Assembly: GCF_900460065.1 (NCBI RefSeq)
Contig: NZ_UAVD01000006.1
Coordinates: 85,026 to 149,025 of the forward strand
Source of the DNA: Streptomyces griseus
GTDB lineage: Bacteria; Actinomycetota; Actinomycetes; Streptomycetales; Streptomycetaceae
DNA length: 64,000 nt
Reading direction: 5' to 3'
Every line of letters begins with the position of its first letter. Position 1 is the stretch's first letter. This document shows, piece after piece, positions 8,722 to 16,363 of the stretch. Both the position numbers and the translations under genes were made by a program. Under the pieces are notes generated by a model, which was given only the letters and a program-made list of their open reading frames with translations, made no database searches and had not been told where the DNA came from.

Positions 8722-9453
8722 TCAGAGCTCGCAGCCGACGTCACCGAGGCGGCCGAGCCGGGGGATCTCGTCACGGAGGCCCAGGGTGCGCAGGGCACTC
8801 CAGAGAGAAGCCTGATTGCTGGTCACCACCGGCCGGCCGGTGTCCATTTCGAGGTAGGGAAGAATCTCGAACGTCCGGTAGGTGCCGCAGGAGATCAGCA
8901 GCGCGTCAGCGTCGGGGGCGGCCTTGTGCAGCCTGCGACCGAGCCGGTAGGCGCTGTCCGCGTCGTGGACGCTGGCCTCGTAGGGGTCGGTCATCTGGAG
9001 CCCCTCCATCACGGGCACCTCGAAGCCGACGGCGGTGAGGTAGGCACGCAGCGCTTCGTTGACTTCATCGGTGTAGATGCTGCCGACGGCGACGGAGGTG
9101 GCCCCGACAGCGCGCAGGGCGTCGACGGTCGCCTGCATCATGGTGATCGCCGGGATCCCGGTCTCGGCCTTGATCTCGTCCGTGACCTTCTCGTCGGTGC
9201 CGGGCCCGGGGATGAAGGTGCCGGGCGCGCCGCACTGCACGATCAAGTCCACCTTCGCGGTGGCGAGTTGCCGGGAGGCGTCGAGCACCTGGCTCATCAT
9301 CTCGCGCAGGCCCTCGGCGTCGACGCGGGGAACGATGGTCCGGGCGTCGGCGAAGGCCACTCCGGTGGGCGCGACCGAGCGCCACTCCTCCGCTCCCTCG
9401 ATCGCGGTCGCGGGGCGGATCTGTCCGATTCGTGCACGCCAGCCGAGCATCAT
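8722..9453 (-). CDS. Asp/Glu racemase superfamily protein (maleate isomerase / arylmalonate decarboxylase-like)
   Basis: 243 residues. Two catalytic Cys expected of the superfamily are present: Cys74 in LIVQCGAPGTF and Cys189 in ALLISCGTYRTF. The overall pattern (GWRARIGQIRPAT at the start, VTSNQASLWSALR at the end) resembles maleate cis-trans isomerases and arylmalonate decarboxylases more than true racemases. Start ATG 9453 has a strong AGGAGGA seven bases upstream. It is the first gene of the leftward cluster, about 195 bases behind a good promoter with repeated motifs. Possible roles are isomerisation or decarboxylation of a dicarboxylate, or epimerisation of an amino-acid-like compound. 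Confidence 0.83.
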   Translation of the reverse strand: MMLGWRARIGQIRPATAIEGAEEWRSVAPTGVAFADARTIVPRVDAEGLREMMSQVLDASRQLATAKVDLIVQCGAPGTFIPGPGTDEKVTDEIKAETGIPAITMMQATVDALRAVGATSVAVGSIYTDEVNEALRAYLTAVGFEVPVMEGLQMTDPYEASVHDADSAYRLGRRLHKAAPDADALLISCGTYRTFEILPYLEMDTGRPVVTSNQASLWSALRTLGLRDEIPRLGRLGDVGCEL

Positions 9454-9624
9454 GGGGCATTCCTCCTGAGGTGAGCTGTAGATGCGAAAAGAGGTGGGAT
9501 ACCGGGCGAGCTCGCAGTGGCCTGAAAGGTGCATGGATTCTCGCTGTGTACGCCTCGCCCGTACAGCGGCAAAGGTCCCGCTCTCCCGGCGATCAGCCGA
9601 GGTCAGCGCTACCGTCGCGTAATC

Positions 9625-9662
9625 TGGGACAGTGGACCAGATTGCGTTTGGGACAATGTACC
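9625..9662. promoter_or_regulatory. Paired operator-like repeats, probable IclR-family binding sites
   Basis: TGGGACAGTGGACC (9625-9638) and TGGGACAATGTACC (9649-9662) are direct repeats exactly 24 bases apart and differ at two positions. The upstream copy covers the -10 box and the downstream copy covers the start of transcription, which is where a repressor would block. The core GGACANTG recurs as a palindrome at the iclR gene (10960-10972). Confidence 0.6.
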
Positions 9663-9683
9663 TACGCGTTTTGGTCAGGTCAA
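9655..9683 (-). promoter_or_regulatory. Vegetative-type promoter for the catabolic cluster
   Basis: Minus strand TTGACC (9683-9678), a 17-base spacer, then TACATT (9660-9655). Both boxes are close to the Streptomyces HrdB consensus. Transcription would begin near 9648, leaving a leader of about 195 bases before the racemase-like gene. Confidence 0.7.
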
Positions 9684-10057
9684 TGGGTAGTTTTCTGGCT
9701 CGAAAAAGTGCCGCCGACGGCGTGCGGAGAGGCGTCCGCGCCAGAAGCGGGCGGGGCGCGCAGGCGGTTCGCACCGCGGGTGACGGGCGCGGGGAACGCC
9801 CGGGCGGGGCGGAGGGGACCTGCTCCGACGCGCAGGGAACGTACGCGGAGCCGGTTCCCGGCAGACGTCAGCCCGCCGGGCGGCGTACGGGGGCAGGGGC
9901 CGAGCGCGGTGATGCCTCGCTCAGGACCGTTCTTCGGTCAGGCGCGTCCGGCGCCCGGCGCACCGATGCGGCGTCGGCCCCGGCCACCACGCTGTCCTGC
10001 CGGGAGAGGCCGGGGCCGGGCGGGCTCGCCGTGGAAACGAACCGGGCTTGTCCGGGG

Positions 10058-10900
10058 TCAGGCGGGCTGGCGCCAGCGGATGGCGATCTGGGCCGCGGCG
10101 TCCTGGAGGAGCGGGACCAGATCGGCCATCCGCTGCTCTGCGAGCCGCGCCTCGGGACCGTAGATGCTCAGTGCTGCGGTCACGGTGCCCTGGGTCGCGA
10201 TGGGCACAGCCACCCCGCAACCTCCCATGATCCACTCGCCGCGGCTGAAGGCGTAGCCCTGGTCGCGGGCGGCTGCGACCCGGTGGCTGATCTCCGTCGC
10301 GTCCGTCGCGTCCGTCGCACCGGTCGTGGAGACGTGCTCGCTCACCAAGTGCTTCAGATGCTCCTCGGGCAGCATCGACAGCAGTACGCGGCCCGTCGCC
10401 CCGGAGAAGAGGGAGTAGGGCCGGCCGACCCCTGTGATCAGCCGCAGCGGTTGGGAGCTCTCCACCTCGTACACCGTCACCCGCCGCCCGTCCACCACGG
10501 CCGAAACGCACGCGGTCTCTCCCGTCGAGGCGGCGATGCGGGCCGTCGCCTCGGAGGCGGCGCTCACCAGGTCGCTGTTGGCGGCGTGCCGCCAGGCCAG
10601 AGTGAGGGCGGCCGGACCGATCACGTACTTGCGGGAGTTCTCATCGACGACGGCGAGCCCGACGCGCTCCAGGGAGGTGAGGATCCGCTGGGTGGAGCTC
10701 TTGCTGATGTCCAGGTCCCGGCTGAGCTCGCGGAGCCCGCGCGGCCGGTCGGCCTCGGCGATCGTCTTGAGCACGAGCAGAGCGTGGTCCACGATCTGCA
10801 CCGTGCCCGCGGGCGGCGTCCGCTTTCCGGACGTGCCCGCCGCCGGCGTACCGGACGGCGAGGGCGCCTGCGCGGACTCCGGCCCCTGTTCGTTCACCAT
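10058..10900 (-). CDS. IclR-family transcriptional regulator
   Basis: 280 residues. After a ~35-residue Pro/Thr-rich tail comes the winged helix (IVDHALLVLKTIAEADRPRG to ISKSSTQRILTSLERVGL, residues 36-82). The effector-binding IclR domain follows (TGETACVSAVVDGRRVTVYEV, SGATGRVLLSMLP, GCGVAVPIATQGTVTAALSIYGP). ATG 10900 was chosen because the conserved part begins shortly after it and GAGAGGA lies upstream. The linker ATDATDATE is encoded by a three-copy 9-base repeat (GTCCGTCGC) near 10290-10320. It most likely controls the racemase/dipeptidase/ABC cluster in response to a small carboxylate-like ligand, and its own gene. Confidence 0.93.
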   Translation of the reverse strand: MVNEQGPESAQAPSPSGTPAAGTSGKRTPPAGTVQIVDHALLVLKTIAEADRPRGLRELSRDLDISKSSTQRILTSLERVGLAVVDENSRKYVIGPAALTLAWRHAANSDLVSAASEATARIAASTGETACVSAVVDGRRVTVYEVESSQPLRLITGVGRPYSLFSGATGRVLLSMLPEEHLKHLVSEHVSTTGATDATDATEISHRVAAARDQGYAFSRGEWIMGGCGVAVPIATQGTVTAALSIYGPEARLAEQRMADLVPLLQDAAAQIAIRWRQPA

Positions 10901-10959
10901 CGGGCCGGTCCTCTCCCCGGGGAAGCGGACCGGCACGGGGTGCTCCCGCAGGGCGGCCC

Positions 10960-10972
10960 CGGACACTGTCCG
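10960..10972. promoter_or_regulatory. Palindrome CGGACA-C-TGTCCG, candidate IclR autoregulatory operator
   Basis: Perfect six-base arms around one central base, 60 bases upstream of the iclR start and just downstream of its probable transcription start. It shares GGACANTG with the two repeats at the cluster promoter. Confidence 0.55.
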
Positions 10973-10997
10973 CGCGTTGCATGAATGATCGCTCGCG

Positions 10998-11025
10998 ATT
11001 ATCACACAGTGACCACCCTCCGTCA
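10998..11025 (-). promoter_or_regulatory. Probable iclR promoter
   Basis: Minus strand TGACGG (11025-11020), a 16-base spacer, GATAAT (11003-10998). The -10 is close to consensus and the -35 moderate. It is placed suitably for iclR with the palindrome downstream. Confidence 0.45.
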
Positions 11026-11477
11026 TCCACCACGCCACCCGCCGGCCCACCGGCCACGGCCTCCCGCCGGGCGGACCCCTCCGAAGGTCTCTGCCCATGC
11101 CGGGCGGCCATGACGTGGTCGCGGACGCCCTCGACCTGCGTGACGATCACGCGGCGCATAGCCGCCACCTCACGCTCGCGCAACGCGTCGAAAGGTTCTG
11201 GGCGGCGGAGGCTCCATCACCTACCAGGTCTGGTTCCGGGGCCACCGGCTGGACTACGACGGACGGGCGCCTTCACAGGTCCCCTCTCCTCGGACCCGCG
11301 CACCGGCCCGGCGGGCCGCGTGCCGGCTCTCGACGGGCGTGCGTCGCCCGCACGGCAAGCGGTTTCGGTCCGGTGATCGGGGGCAGTCGCGGTTGAGCTG
11401 CGAGGGGGGCCGACCAGCCGATACCGCCATGCGAAAGGCCGCACAACGCATTCCCATCACCTTCGAGGAGCAGATCC

Positions 11478-12137
11478 ATGCGCATGAACAGGCTTGCCGT
11501 CACCGCCGTCGCTGTTGTGGCGGGACTGTCCCTTTCGGCGTGCGGGGGTGACGACGACGCGACGGACACCGCCGCCCCGTCCTCGCCGAGCGCCACCTCC
11601 GCCGGGACGCCGACCCAGTCGTCCTCGCCGGAGGAGGGCGACTCCGCCGGCACCGCCCCTGAAGAGGGGGCGGCGGATCAGGGCTCGACGGGCCAGGAGT
11701 CCGGCGGCACCGGGAAGATCGAGAGGTGCCACACGGACGACCTGACGATCAAGGCGAGTGATGCCACCATCGGCGACGACCCGACCAAGGCCGTAGCCGT
11801 GGAACTGCGCAACACATCCAATCGGAGTTGTTCCATCAAGGGGTTCGCCGGTGTGAACCTGTTGTCGAGTGAGGGCGCGATCCCCGCGACGCGCCGGGAC
11901 CAGAAGGACGACGGGACGACCCTGAAGGCCGGTGAGCCCACCTTCTTCGGCATCTTCTACAAGGGGAACGACTCCGGCGGTTCCGGCGTGAAAATCAAGG
12001 GACTCGTCGTCACGCCGCCGGACGAGAGGAAGTCCGTCACCCTGAAGTGGCCCGGCGAGCCCTCGCTCCCCATCACCGACAGCCCCGAGACCACGGTGGA
12101 GATCGGACCGATGGGCAGCATCGGCCAGGGTGGCTGA
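11478..12137 (+). CDS. DUF4232-type secreted lipoprotein
   Basis: 219 residues. Signal peptide MRMNRLAVTAVAVVAGLSLSAC ends in lipobox LSAC (Cys22), followed by an acidic, Ser/Thr/Pro-rich linker (residues 23-80). A compact domain then has paired cysteines (IERCHTDD and NRSCSIKG) that match the DUF4232 pattern of actinobacterial cell-surface proteins. Start ATG 11478 has GAGGAG eight bases upstream; the second ATG at 11484 is also possible. It stands alone, followed by two hairpins. Its function is unknown; it is anchored outside the membrane. Confidence 0.85.
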   Translation: MRMNRLAVTAVAVVAGLSLSACGGDDDATDTAAPSSPSATSAGTPTQSSSPEEGDSAGTAPEEGAADQGSTGQESGGTGKIERCHTDDLTIKASDATIGDDPTKAVAVELRNTSNRSCSIKGFAGVNLLSSEGAIPATRRDQKDDGTTLKAGEPTFFGIFYKGNDSGGSGVKIKGLVVTPPDERKSVTLKWPGEPSLPITDSPETTVEIGPMGSIGQGG

Positions 12138-12197
12138 AGAGGTCCGACCTCTTCGTGACGGCGGGGCCCGTCCGCCCCCGGTGGGTCGGACGGGCCC
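12136..12197 (+). terminator. Tandem hairpins after the lipoprotein gene
   Basis: The first stem is 12136-12144 with 12146-12154 (nine pairs around one base, overlapping the stop codon). The second stem is GGGCCCGTCCG at 12164-12174 pairing with 12187-12197 (eleven perfect pairs, 12-base loop). The genes on either side converge here, so it can serve both directions. Confidence 0.75.
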
Positions 12198-12317
12198 GAT
12201 GCCGCTCCGGACGCTGTCTGAGGTCGTTGCCCACGGCCTTGACCAGCCGTCGGACGGCGGTTCCCTTGTCGAGCTGCGTGGAAGCCAATGAGCCATCCGG
12301 GCAACCGACTTCACGCT

Positions 12318-13841
12318 CTAGAAGAAGCCAAGCTTCTGAGGGCTGTAGGAAACAAGAAGGTTCTTGGTCTGCTGGTAGTGCTCCAGCATCATCTTGTGGT
12401 TCTCCCTGCCGATACCCGACTGCTTGTAGCCTCCGAACGCCGCGTGCGCGGGGTAGGCGTGGTAGCAGTTCGTCCAGACCCTGCCCGCCTTGATCCCGCG
12501 TCCTGCCCGGTAGGCCGTGCTGACGTCGCGGGTCCAGACTCCGGCTCCCAGCCCGTACAGGGTGTCGTTCGCCGTGCTGATGGCGTCGTCGAAGTCCGTG
12601 AAGGACGTCACGGCCACGACCGGGCCGAAGATCTCCTCCTGGAAGACCCGCATGCGGTTGTCGCCCTCCAGCACGGTCGGCTGGACGTAGTAGCCGCCCG
12701 CCAGCTCACCGTCGTGCTCGATGCGCTGCCCACCCGTGAGGATCTTCGCCCCCTCCTGCCGGCCGATGTCCAGGTACGAAAGGATCTTCTGCAACTGGTC
12801 GTTCGAGGCCTGGGCGCCGATCATCGTGTCGGTGTCCAGCGGGTGGCCCGTCAGGATCTGCTCCGTCCGGGCGATGCCCGCCTCCAGGAACGCGTCGTAG
12901 TGGCCGCGCTGGATGAGAGCACGCGACGGGCACGTGCACACCTCGCCCTGGTTGAGGGCGAACATGGTGAAACCTTCCAGGGCCTTGTCCAGAAAGTCGT
13001 CGTCGGCGCGCGAGACGTCGTCGAAGAAGATGTTCGGGGACTTGCCGCCCAGCTCCAAGGTCACCGGCTTGATGTTCTCGGAGGCGTACTGCATGATCAG
13101 CCGCCCCGTCGTGGTCTCACCGGTGAAGGCGATCTTCGCGACGCGCGGGCTGGAGGCGAGCGGTTTGCCGGCCTCCGCTCCGAAGCCGTTGACGATGTTG
13201 ACGACGCCGGGCGGCAGCAGATCCGCCACCAGGCTCAGCCAGTAGTGGATCGACGCGGGAGTCTGCTCGGCCGGTTTGAGGACCACCGCGTTGCCCGCGG
13301 CGAGCGCCGGCGCGAGCTTCCAGGTGGCCATCAGGATGGGGAAGTTCCACGGGATGATCTGCGCGACGACACCGAGCGGCTCGTGGAAGTGGTACGCGAC
13401 GGTGTCGGCGTCGAGCTCGCTGAGCGAACCCTCCTGCGCGCGCAGAGCCCCCGCGAAGTAGCGGAAGTGATCGATGGCCAGCGGAATGTCGGCCGCCAGC
13501 GTCTCCCGTACGGGCTTCCCGTTCTCCCAGCTCTCGGCGACCGCCAGCTCCTCCAGATGGGCCTCCATCCGGTCGGCGATCCTGTTCAGCACCGAGGCCC
13601 GGTCCCCGGCGGATGTGGCCCCCCAGCCCGGAGCCGCCGCGTGGGCGGCGTCCAGGGCCAGTTCGACGTCCTCGGAGGTGCCGCGCGCGATCTCGGTGAA
13701 CGGGCGGCCGTTCACGGGGGTGGGGTTCTCGAAGTACTGGCCCCGGGCCGGCGGGACGTACGCGCCGCCGATCCAGTGGTCGTAGCGGGACGCGTAGGTG
13801 ACGATCGCGCCCTCGGTGCCCGGCGCTGCGTAGCGGGTCAT
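12318..13841 (-). CDS. NAD-dependent aldehyde dehydrogenase (ExaC/AldB-like)
   Basis: 507 residues, full length for the family. Motifs are the NAD-binding segment [20 protein letters not shown], the cofactor loop around [15 protein letters not shown], the catalytic Glu in [10 protein letters not shown] and the catalytic Cys in [15 protein letters not shown]. The CTC arrangement and end [24 protein letters not shown] are typical of the acetaldehyde/propionaldehyde ExaC-AldB group. GGGAGG lies eight bases before the ATG. The neighbouring upstream gene encodes a GAF-domain regulator of the kind often paired with this enzyme, which supports aldehyde detoxification or alcohol use. It is separate from the partial aldehyde dehydrogenase at the window start. 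Confidence 0.94.
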   Translation of the reverse strand: MTRYAAPGTEGAIVTYASRYDHWIGGAYVPPARGQYFENPTPVNGRPFTEIARGTSEDVELALDAAHAAAPGWGATSAGDRASVLNRIADRMEAHLEELAVAESWENGKPVRETLAADIPLAIDHFRYFAGALRAQEGSLSELDADTVAYHFHEPLGVVAQIIPWNFPILMATWKLAPALAAGNAVVLKPAEQTPASIHYWLSLVADLLPPGVVNIVNGFGAEAGKPLASSPRVAKIAFTGETTTGRLIMQYASENIKPVTLELGGKSPNIFFDDVSRADDDFLDKALEGFTMFALNQGEVCTCPSRALIQRGHYDAFLEAGIARTEQILTGHPLDTDTMIGAQASNDQLQKILSYLDIGRQEGAKILTGGQRIEHDGELAGGYYVQPTVLEGDNRMRVFQEEIFGPVVAVTSFTDFDDAISTANDTLYGLGAGVWTRDVSTAYRAGRGIKAGRVWTNCYHAYPAHAAFGGYKQSGIGRENHKMMLEHYQQTKNLLVSYSPQKLGFF

Positions 13842-13913
13842 CTCAGTGGCCTCCCGGATCCGGCGCCGCCCGTCGTTGGACGGCCCTCGGCGCGAGGCTA
13901 GGGACGAGGACGT

Positions 13914-13928
13914 TGCAAGGGCGTTGCA
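13914..13928. promoter_or_regulatory. Inverted repeat TGCAA-N5-TTGCA upstream of the aldehyde dehydrogenase gene
   Basis: A short perfect inverted repeat 73 bases before the start codon, inside the 171-base gap separating it from the GAF regulator gene. It is the best candidate operator in the gap; I saw no obvious second copy. Confidence 0.4.
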
Positions 13929-14012
13929 GCGACGTCGCCTGCGTGCCTCCGTCGCCGGTCGACGGGCGCGTGTTGTCGCCGTCCTGGAGTCCGGGCGTCG
14001 GCATGGCAGAAC

Positions 14013-15359
14013 TCAGCCGCGCTGCTCGGCGTCCAGCTCCCGTACCCGGGCCAGCAACGCCGCCCGCTGCTCCACCGGAGCCGCCCCGGCCAGCGCGCGC
14101 CACACCGGCAGGTCCTCCTCGCCCCACGGGCTGTACGCCCAGTCGGCCAGCAGCCCCGGATCGGCCCTGGCGATGAGCGCAGCTCTCAGCTGTTCCGAGA
14201 TCCGCCGCCGCAGCCGTACGACCGCGGGGGCCCGGGACCCCGGCAACAGCGGGCCCGCGTACGCTTCCAGCGCCGCCGACACCGCGCCCGAACCCAGCCG
14301 GCGGGACACCGTGTCGAAATCGGCGTCCACCGGGACGGCCAGCCGGTACGGGCGGGAGTCCAGCAGATCAGGACCCAACAGCCGTCGGAGCCGCGAGAGC
14401 TCGGCCCGCAAGGTCACCGGCGTCACCGACTCGTCCTCGTACAGCTCCACCAGCAGCTCGTCCCCGCTCAGACCCTCCGGGCGGCGGGTCAGGGCCACCA
14501 GGATCTCGCTGTGCCGTCGGCTCAGACGCAGCCGGCGCCCGCGCGTCACCAGCAACGCCTCGTCCCTGCCCAGCGCGGTCAGCCGTACCGAATCGAACTC
14601 GGACGCCGGAGGCGGTGTCAGCAGCGCGAGCTGTGACTCCGCGGCCCGGGCCACCGCCTGGACGAACGCCAGACTGTGCGGATGGGCGAGCCGGTCGCCC
14701 CCCGTGATGTCGACCGCACCCAGCACCCGCCCCGTACGGGGATCGTGCAACGGCGCCGCCGCACAGGTCCACTGCTGGACCGGTCGCAGGAAGTGCTCGG
14801 CGGCGAACACCTGGACCGGACGGTCGACCGCGATGGCCGTTCCCGGTGCGTTCGTCCCCGCCACGGACTCGGCCCAGCGGGCGCCCTCCACGAAGTTCAT
14901 CCTGCCGGCCCGGCGCCGCGCCGCCGTGTGCCCCTCGACCCACAGGAGCCGTCCATGGGCGTCGCAGACCGCCAGCAGGTGTTCCCCGTCCGTCGCGTAC
15001 GCACCCATCAGCTCACGGATCACGGGCATCGCCCGGACCAGCGGATGCGCCGCCCGGTAGGGGCCCAGCTCGTCCGGGCCGAGCTCCACCGCAGGGGCGG
15101 CGTCCGGGCTGACCCGCGCCCGTACCGAGCGCCGCCAGGACGCGCCGACCACCGCACGGACCGGCCGCTCCAGGCGTCCCGCCGAGGTGAACACGTCGTG
15201 GGCGCGGCGCAGCGCGCCGCTCCGTTCGCCGGGATCGGCGTCCGCCGCCAGGGCCACCCAGGGATCCGTCAACTCACCCTCCCGTCCAGGGGGCTTTCGT
15301 GCCCTCCCATCGTCGCCGCCGTCGGCCTCAGCGACAACCTCGGTGCGGAGAGTCATCAC
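14013..15359 (-). CDS. GAF-domain transcriptional regulator (aldehyde dehydrogenase-linked)
   Basis: 448 residues. The N-terminal helical part (SWRRSVRARVSPD) resembles the start of AcoR-like activators. A GAF sensor follows (LLAVCDAHGRLLWVEG to GAVDITGGD, roughly residues 120-240). The C-terminal part has a winged-helix look (LRLSRRHSEILVALTRRPEGLS, then VTPVTLRAELSRLRRLLG and PYRLAVPVDADF), with no sigma-54 AAA domain. The first codon is GTG at 15359, or ATG three bases later; no strong ribosome site is visible. It probably activates the aldehyde dehydrogenase gene downstream, as in the same pairing seen in other Streptomyces. Confidence 0.8.
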   Translation of the reverse strand: MMTLRTEVVAEADGGDDGRARKPPGREGELTDPWVALAADADPGERSGALRRAHDVFTSAGRLERPVRAVVGASWRRSVRARVSPDAAPAVELGPDELGPYRAAHPLVRAMPVIRELMGAYATDGEHLLAVCDAHGRLLWVEGHTAARRRAGRMNFVEGARWAESVAGTNAPGTAIAVDRPVQVFAAEHFLRPVQQWTCAAAPLHDPRTGRVLGAVDITGGDRLAHPHSLAFVQAVARAAESQLALLTPPPASEFDSVRLTALGRDEALLVTRGRRLRLSRRHSEILVALTRRPEGLSGDELLVELYEDESVTPVTLRAELSRLRRLLGPDLLDSRPYRLAVPVDADFDTVSRRLGSGAVSAALEAYAGPLLPGSRAPAVVRLRRRISEQLRAALIARADPGLLADWAYSPWGEEDLPVWRALAGAAPVEQRAALLARVRELDAEQRG

Positions 15360-15380
15360 TTCGAGGGCCGGGGGGAACGT

Positions 15381-15968
15381 TCAGGCGGCGTCGGCGACGA
15401 GCCGGAGATAGCGGTCCCAGTCCCAGTGGACGCCCGGATCGGTGTGGTCGCTGCCCGGCACCTCGTGATGGCCGACGATGTGCTCCCGGTCCTTGGGGAT
15501 GCCGTGACGGTCGCAGATGTCCGCGGTGAGTCCGGCGGACCGCAGGTACATGACGTCCGTGAAGAACTCCGGACGGTCCACCCACCCTTCGTGCTCGATA
15601 CCGATGCTCCGGGTGTTCCAGCTCCAGTTCCCCGCGTGCCAGGCGATGTCCCTCTCGCGTACGCACTGGGCTACGTGGCCGTCGCCGGAGCGCACCACGT
15701 AGTGGGCCGACACCTGCTGGGAAGGGTTGCGGAAGATGCCCGCGGTCGGGGTGAACAGCTGTTGGGCGACATGGATGACGACGCGGTCGATCCGGCGTTC
15801 CGAAGGGTGGGAGGGGACGGTGTAGTTGGCGGCGGAGGCCGGGGCCCAGAACGCCGTCGCGTGGTCGACGGGGCCCTTCGGCGCCGCCGCCACGGCCTTC
15901 GCGGAGCCGGGCAGGACGGCAGCGGCCATCGTCGCGGCGGCGCACTGGATGATCCTTCTGCGGTGCAA
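15381..15968 (-). CDS. N-acetylmuramoyl-L-alanine amidase (Amidase_2/PGRP type), secreted
   Basis: 195 residues from a TTG start at 15968, chosen because AGGAG lies five bases upstream; an in-frame GTG two codons earlier overlaps that site. The N-terminus HRRRIIQCAAATMAAAVLPG is a twin-arginine-like signal followed by SAKAVA. The catalytic domain has the zinc His in VVIHVAQQ, HYVVRSGDG, ERDIAWHAGN, SIGIEHEG and IVGHHEVPGSDHTDPG, all standard for amidases that cut the glycan-peptide bond of peptidoglycan. It lies 21 bases upstream of the GAF regulator gene, but a functional link is doubtful. Confidence 0.9.
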   Translation of the reverse strand: MHRRRIIQCAAATMAAAVLPGSAKAVAAAPKGPVDHATAFWAPASAANYTVPSHPSERRIDRVVIHVAQQLFTPTAGIFRNPSQQVSAHYVVRSGDGHVAQCVRERDIAWHAGNWSWNTRSIGIEHEGWVDRPEFFTDVMYLRSAGLTADICDRHGIPKDREHIVGHHEVPGSDHTDPGVHWDWDRYLRLVADAA

Positions 15969-16199
15969 CGGCACTCCTGAGGGCCGGGCCGAGGGCCGAG
16001 GCCCGGTCGTGGACGGGATGGGGGACAGGGAGGGGAGAGGCTGGACGGGGACGTGGGCATGTGCGGACGTACGGAGCCGAGCCGGGGCGGTCTCCCGGCT
16101 CGTGCATCGGCCCCGCCGATGCGGATGACGAACCCGCCGGGCCTCCGGTTCCCCATGGCCGTTGCCCGAAGGCGCCGCGCCTCCCGTGCGTGAGCCCCC

Positions 16200-16272
16200 G
16201 CGTGCGGACACAGACGCTTCGCCTGCCGAAGCGTGCGGACGCCGACGCTTCGCCTCCCGACGCGTGCGGAGC
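16200..16272. repeat. 31-base tandem repeat, about 2.3 copies
   Basis: Unit 1 is 16200-16230 and unit 2 is 16231-16261; they differ at a few positions and both begin GCGTGCGGAC. A third partial unit starts at 16262. Confidence 0.7.
16215..16233 (-). terminator. Hairpin CGCTTCG-N5-CGAAGCG downstream of the SWIM/SNF2 operon
   Basis: A perfect seven-pair stem with a five-base loop, about 130 bases past the operon stop codon. The related repeat unit at 16246 has a weaker version. Confidence 0.4.
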
Positions 16273-16363
16273 CCGCGCGTCGGGATCCTGCGCCATCGAG
16301 TTCCCCCGGCGGTCCTCCGCTGCACAGGCTTCCCGACCCACCCGCCGCCCCCGGCCGGGCCGT

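Larger units (their letters stand above)
9454..10057. other. 604-base intergenic region holding the catabolic-cluster promoter and operator repeats
   Basis: It lies between iclR (ends 10058) and the racemase-like gene (starts 9453), both leftward. Around 9600-9710 the sequence is markedly AT-richer than its surroundings and holds a promoter and two repeated motifs described separately. The part 9720-10050 is GC-rich. Open frames in it look like shadows, and I found no convincing gene or strong hairpin there. Confidence 0.6.
10901..11477. other. 577-base divergent intergenic region between iclR and the lipoprotein gene
   Basis: It holds the iclR palindrome and -10/-35 boxes (given separately). 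From 11040 to 11460 the sequence is GC-rich. The open frames here do not resemble known proteins and lack ribosome sites, so I see no gene. A promoter for the lipoprotein gene must lie toward its right end, but I could not pick one with confidence. Confidence 0.5.
15969..16363. other. 395-base gap with short tandem repeat and hairpin
   Basis: It lies between the SWIM-protein gene end and the amidase start, both leftward. It holds a 31-base repeat and a hairpin near its right end. The amidase promoter should be near 16000-16100, but no clear -10/-35 pair was recognised. No gene is supported. Confidence 0.5.
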
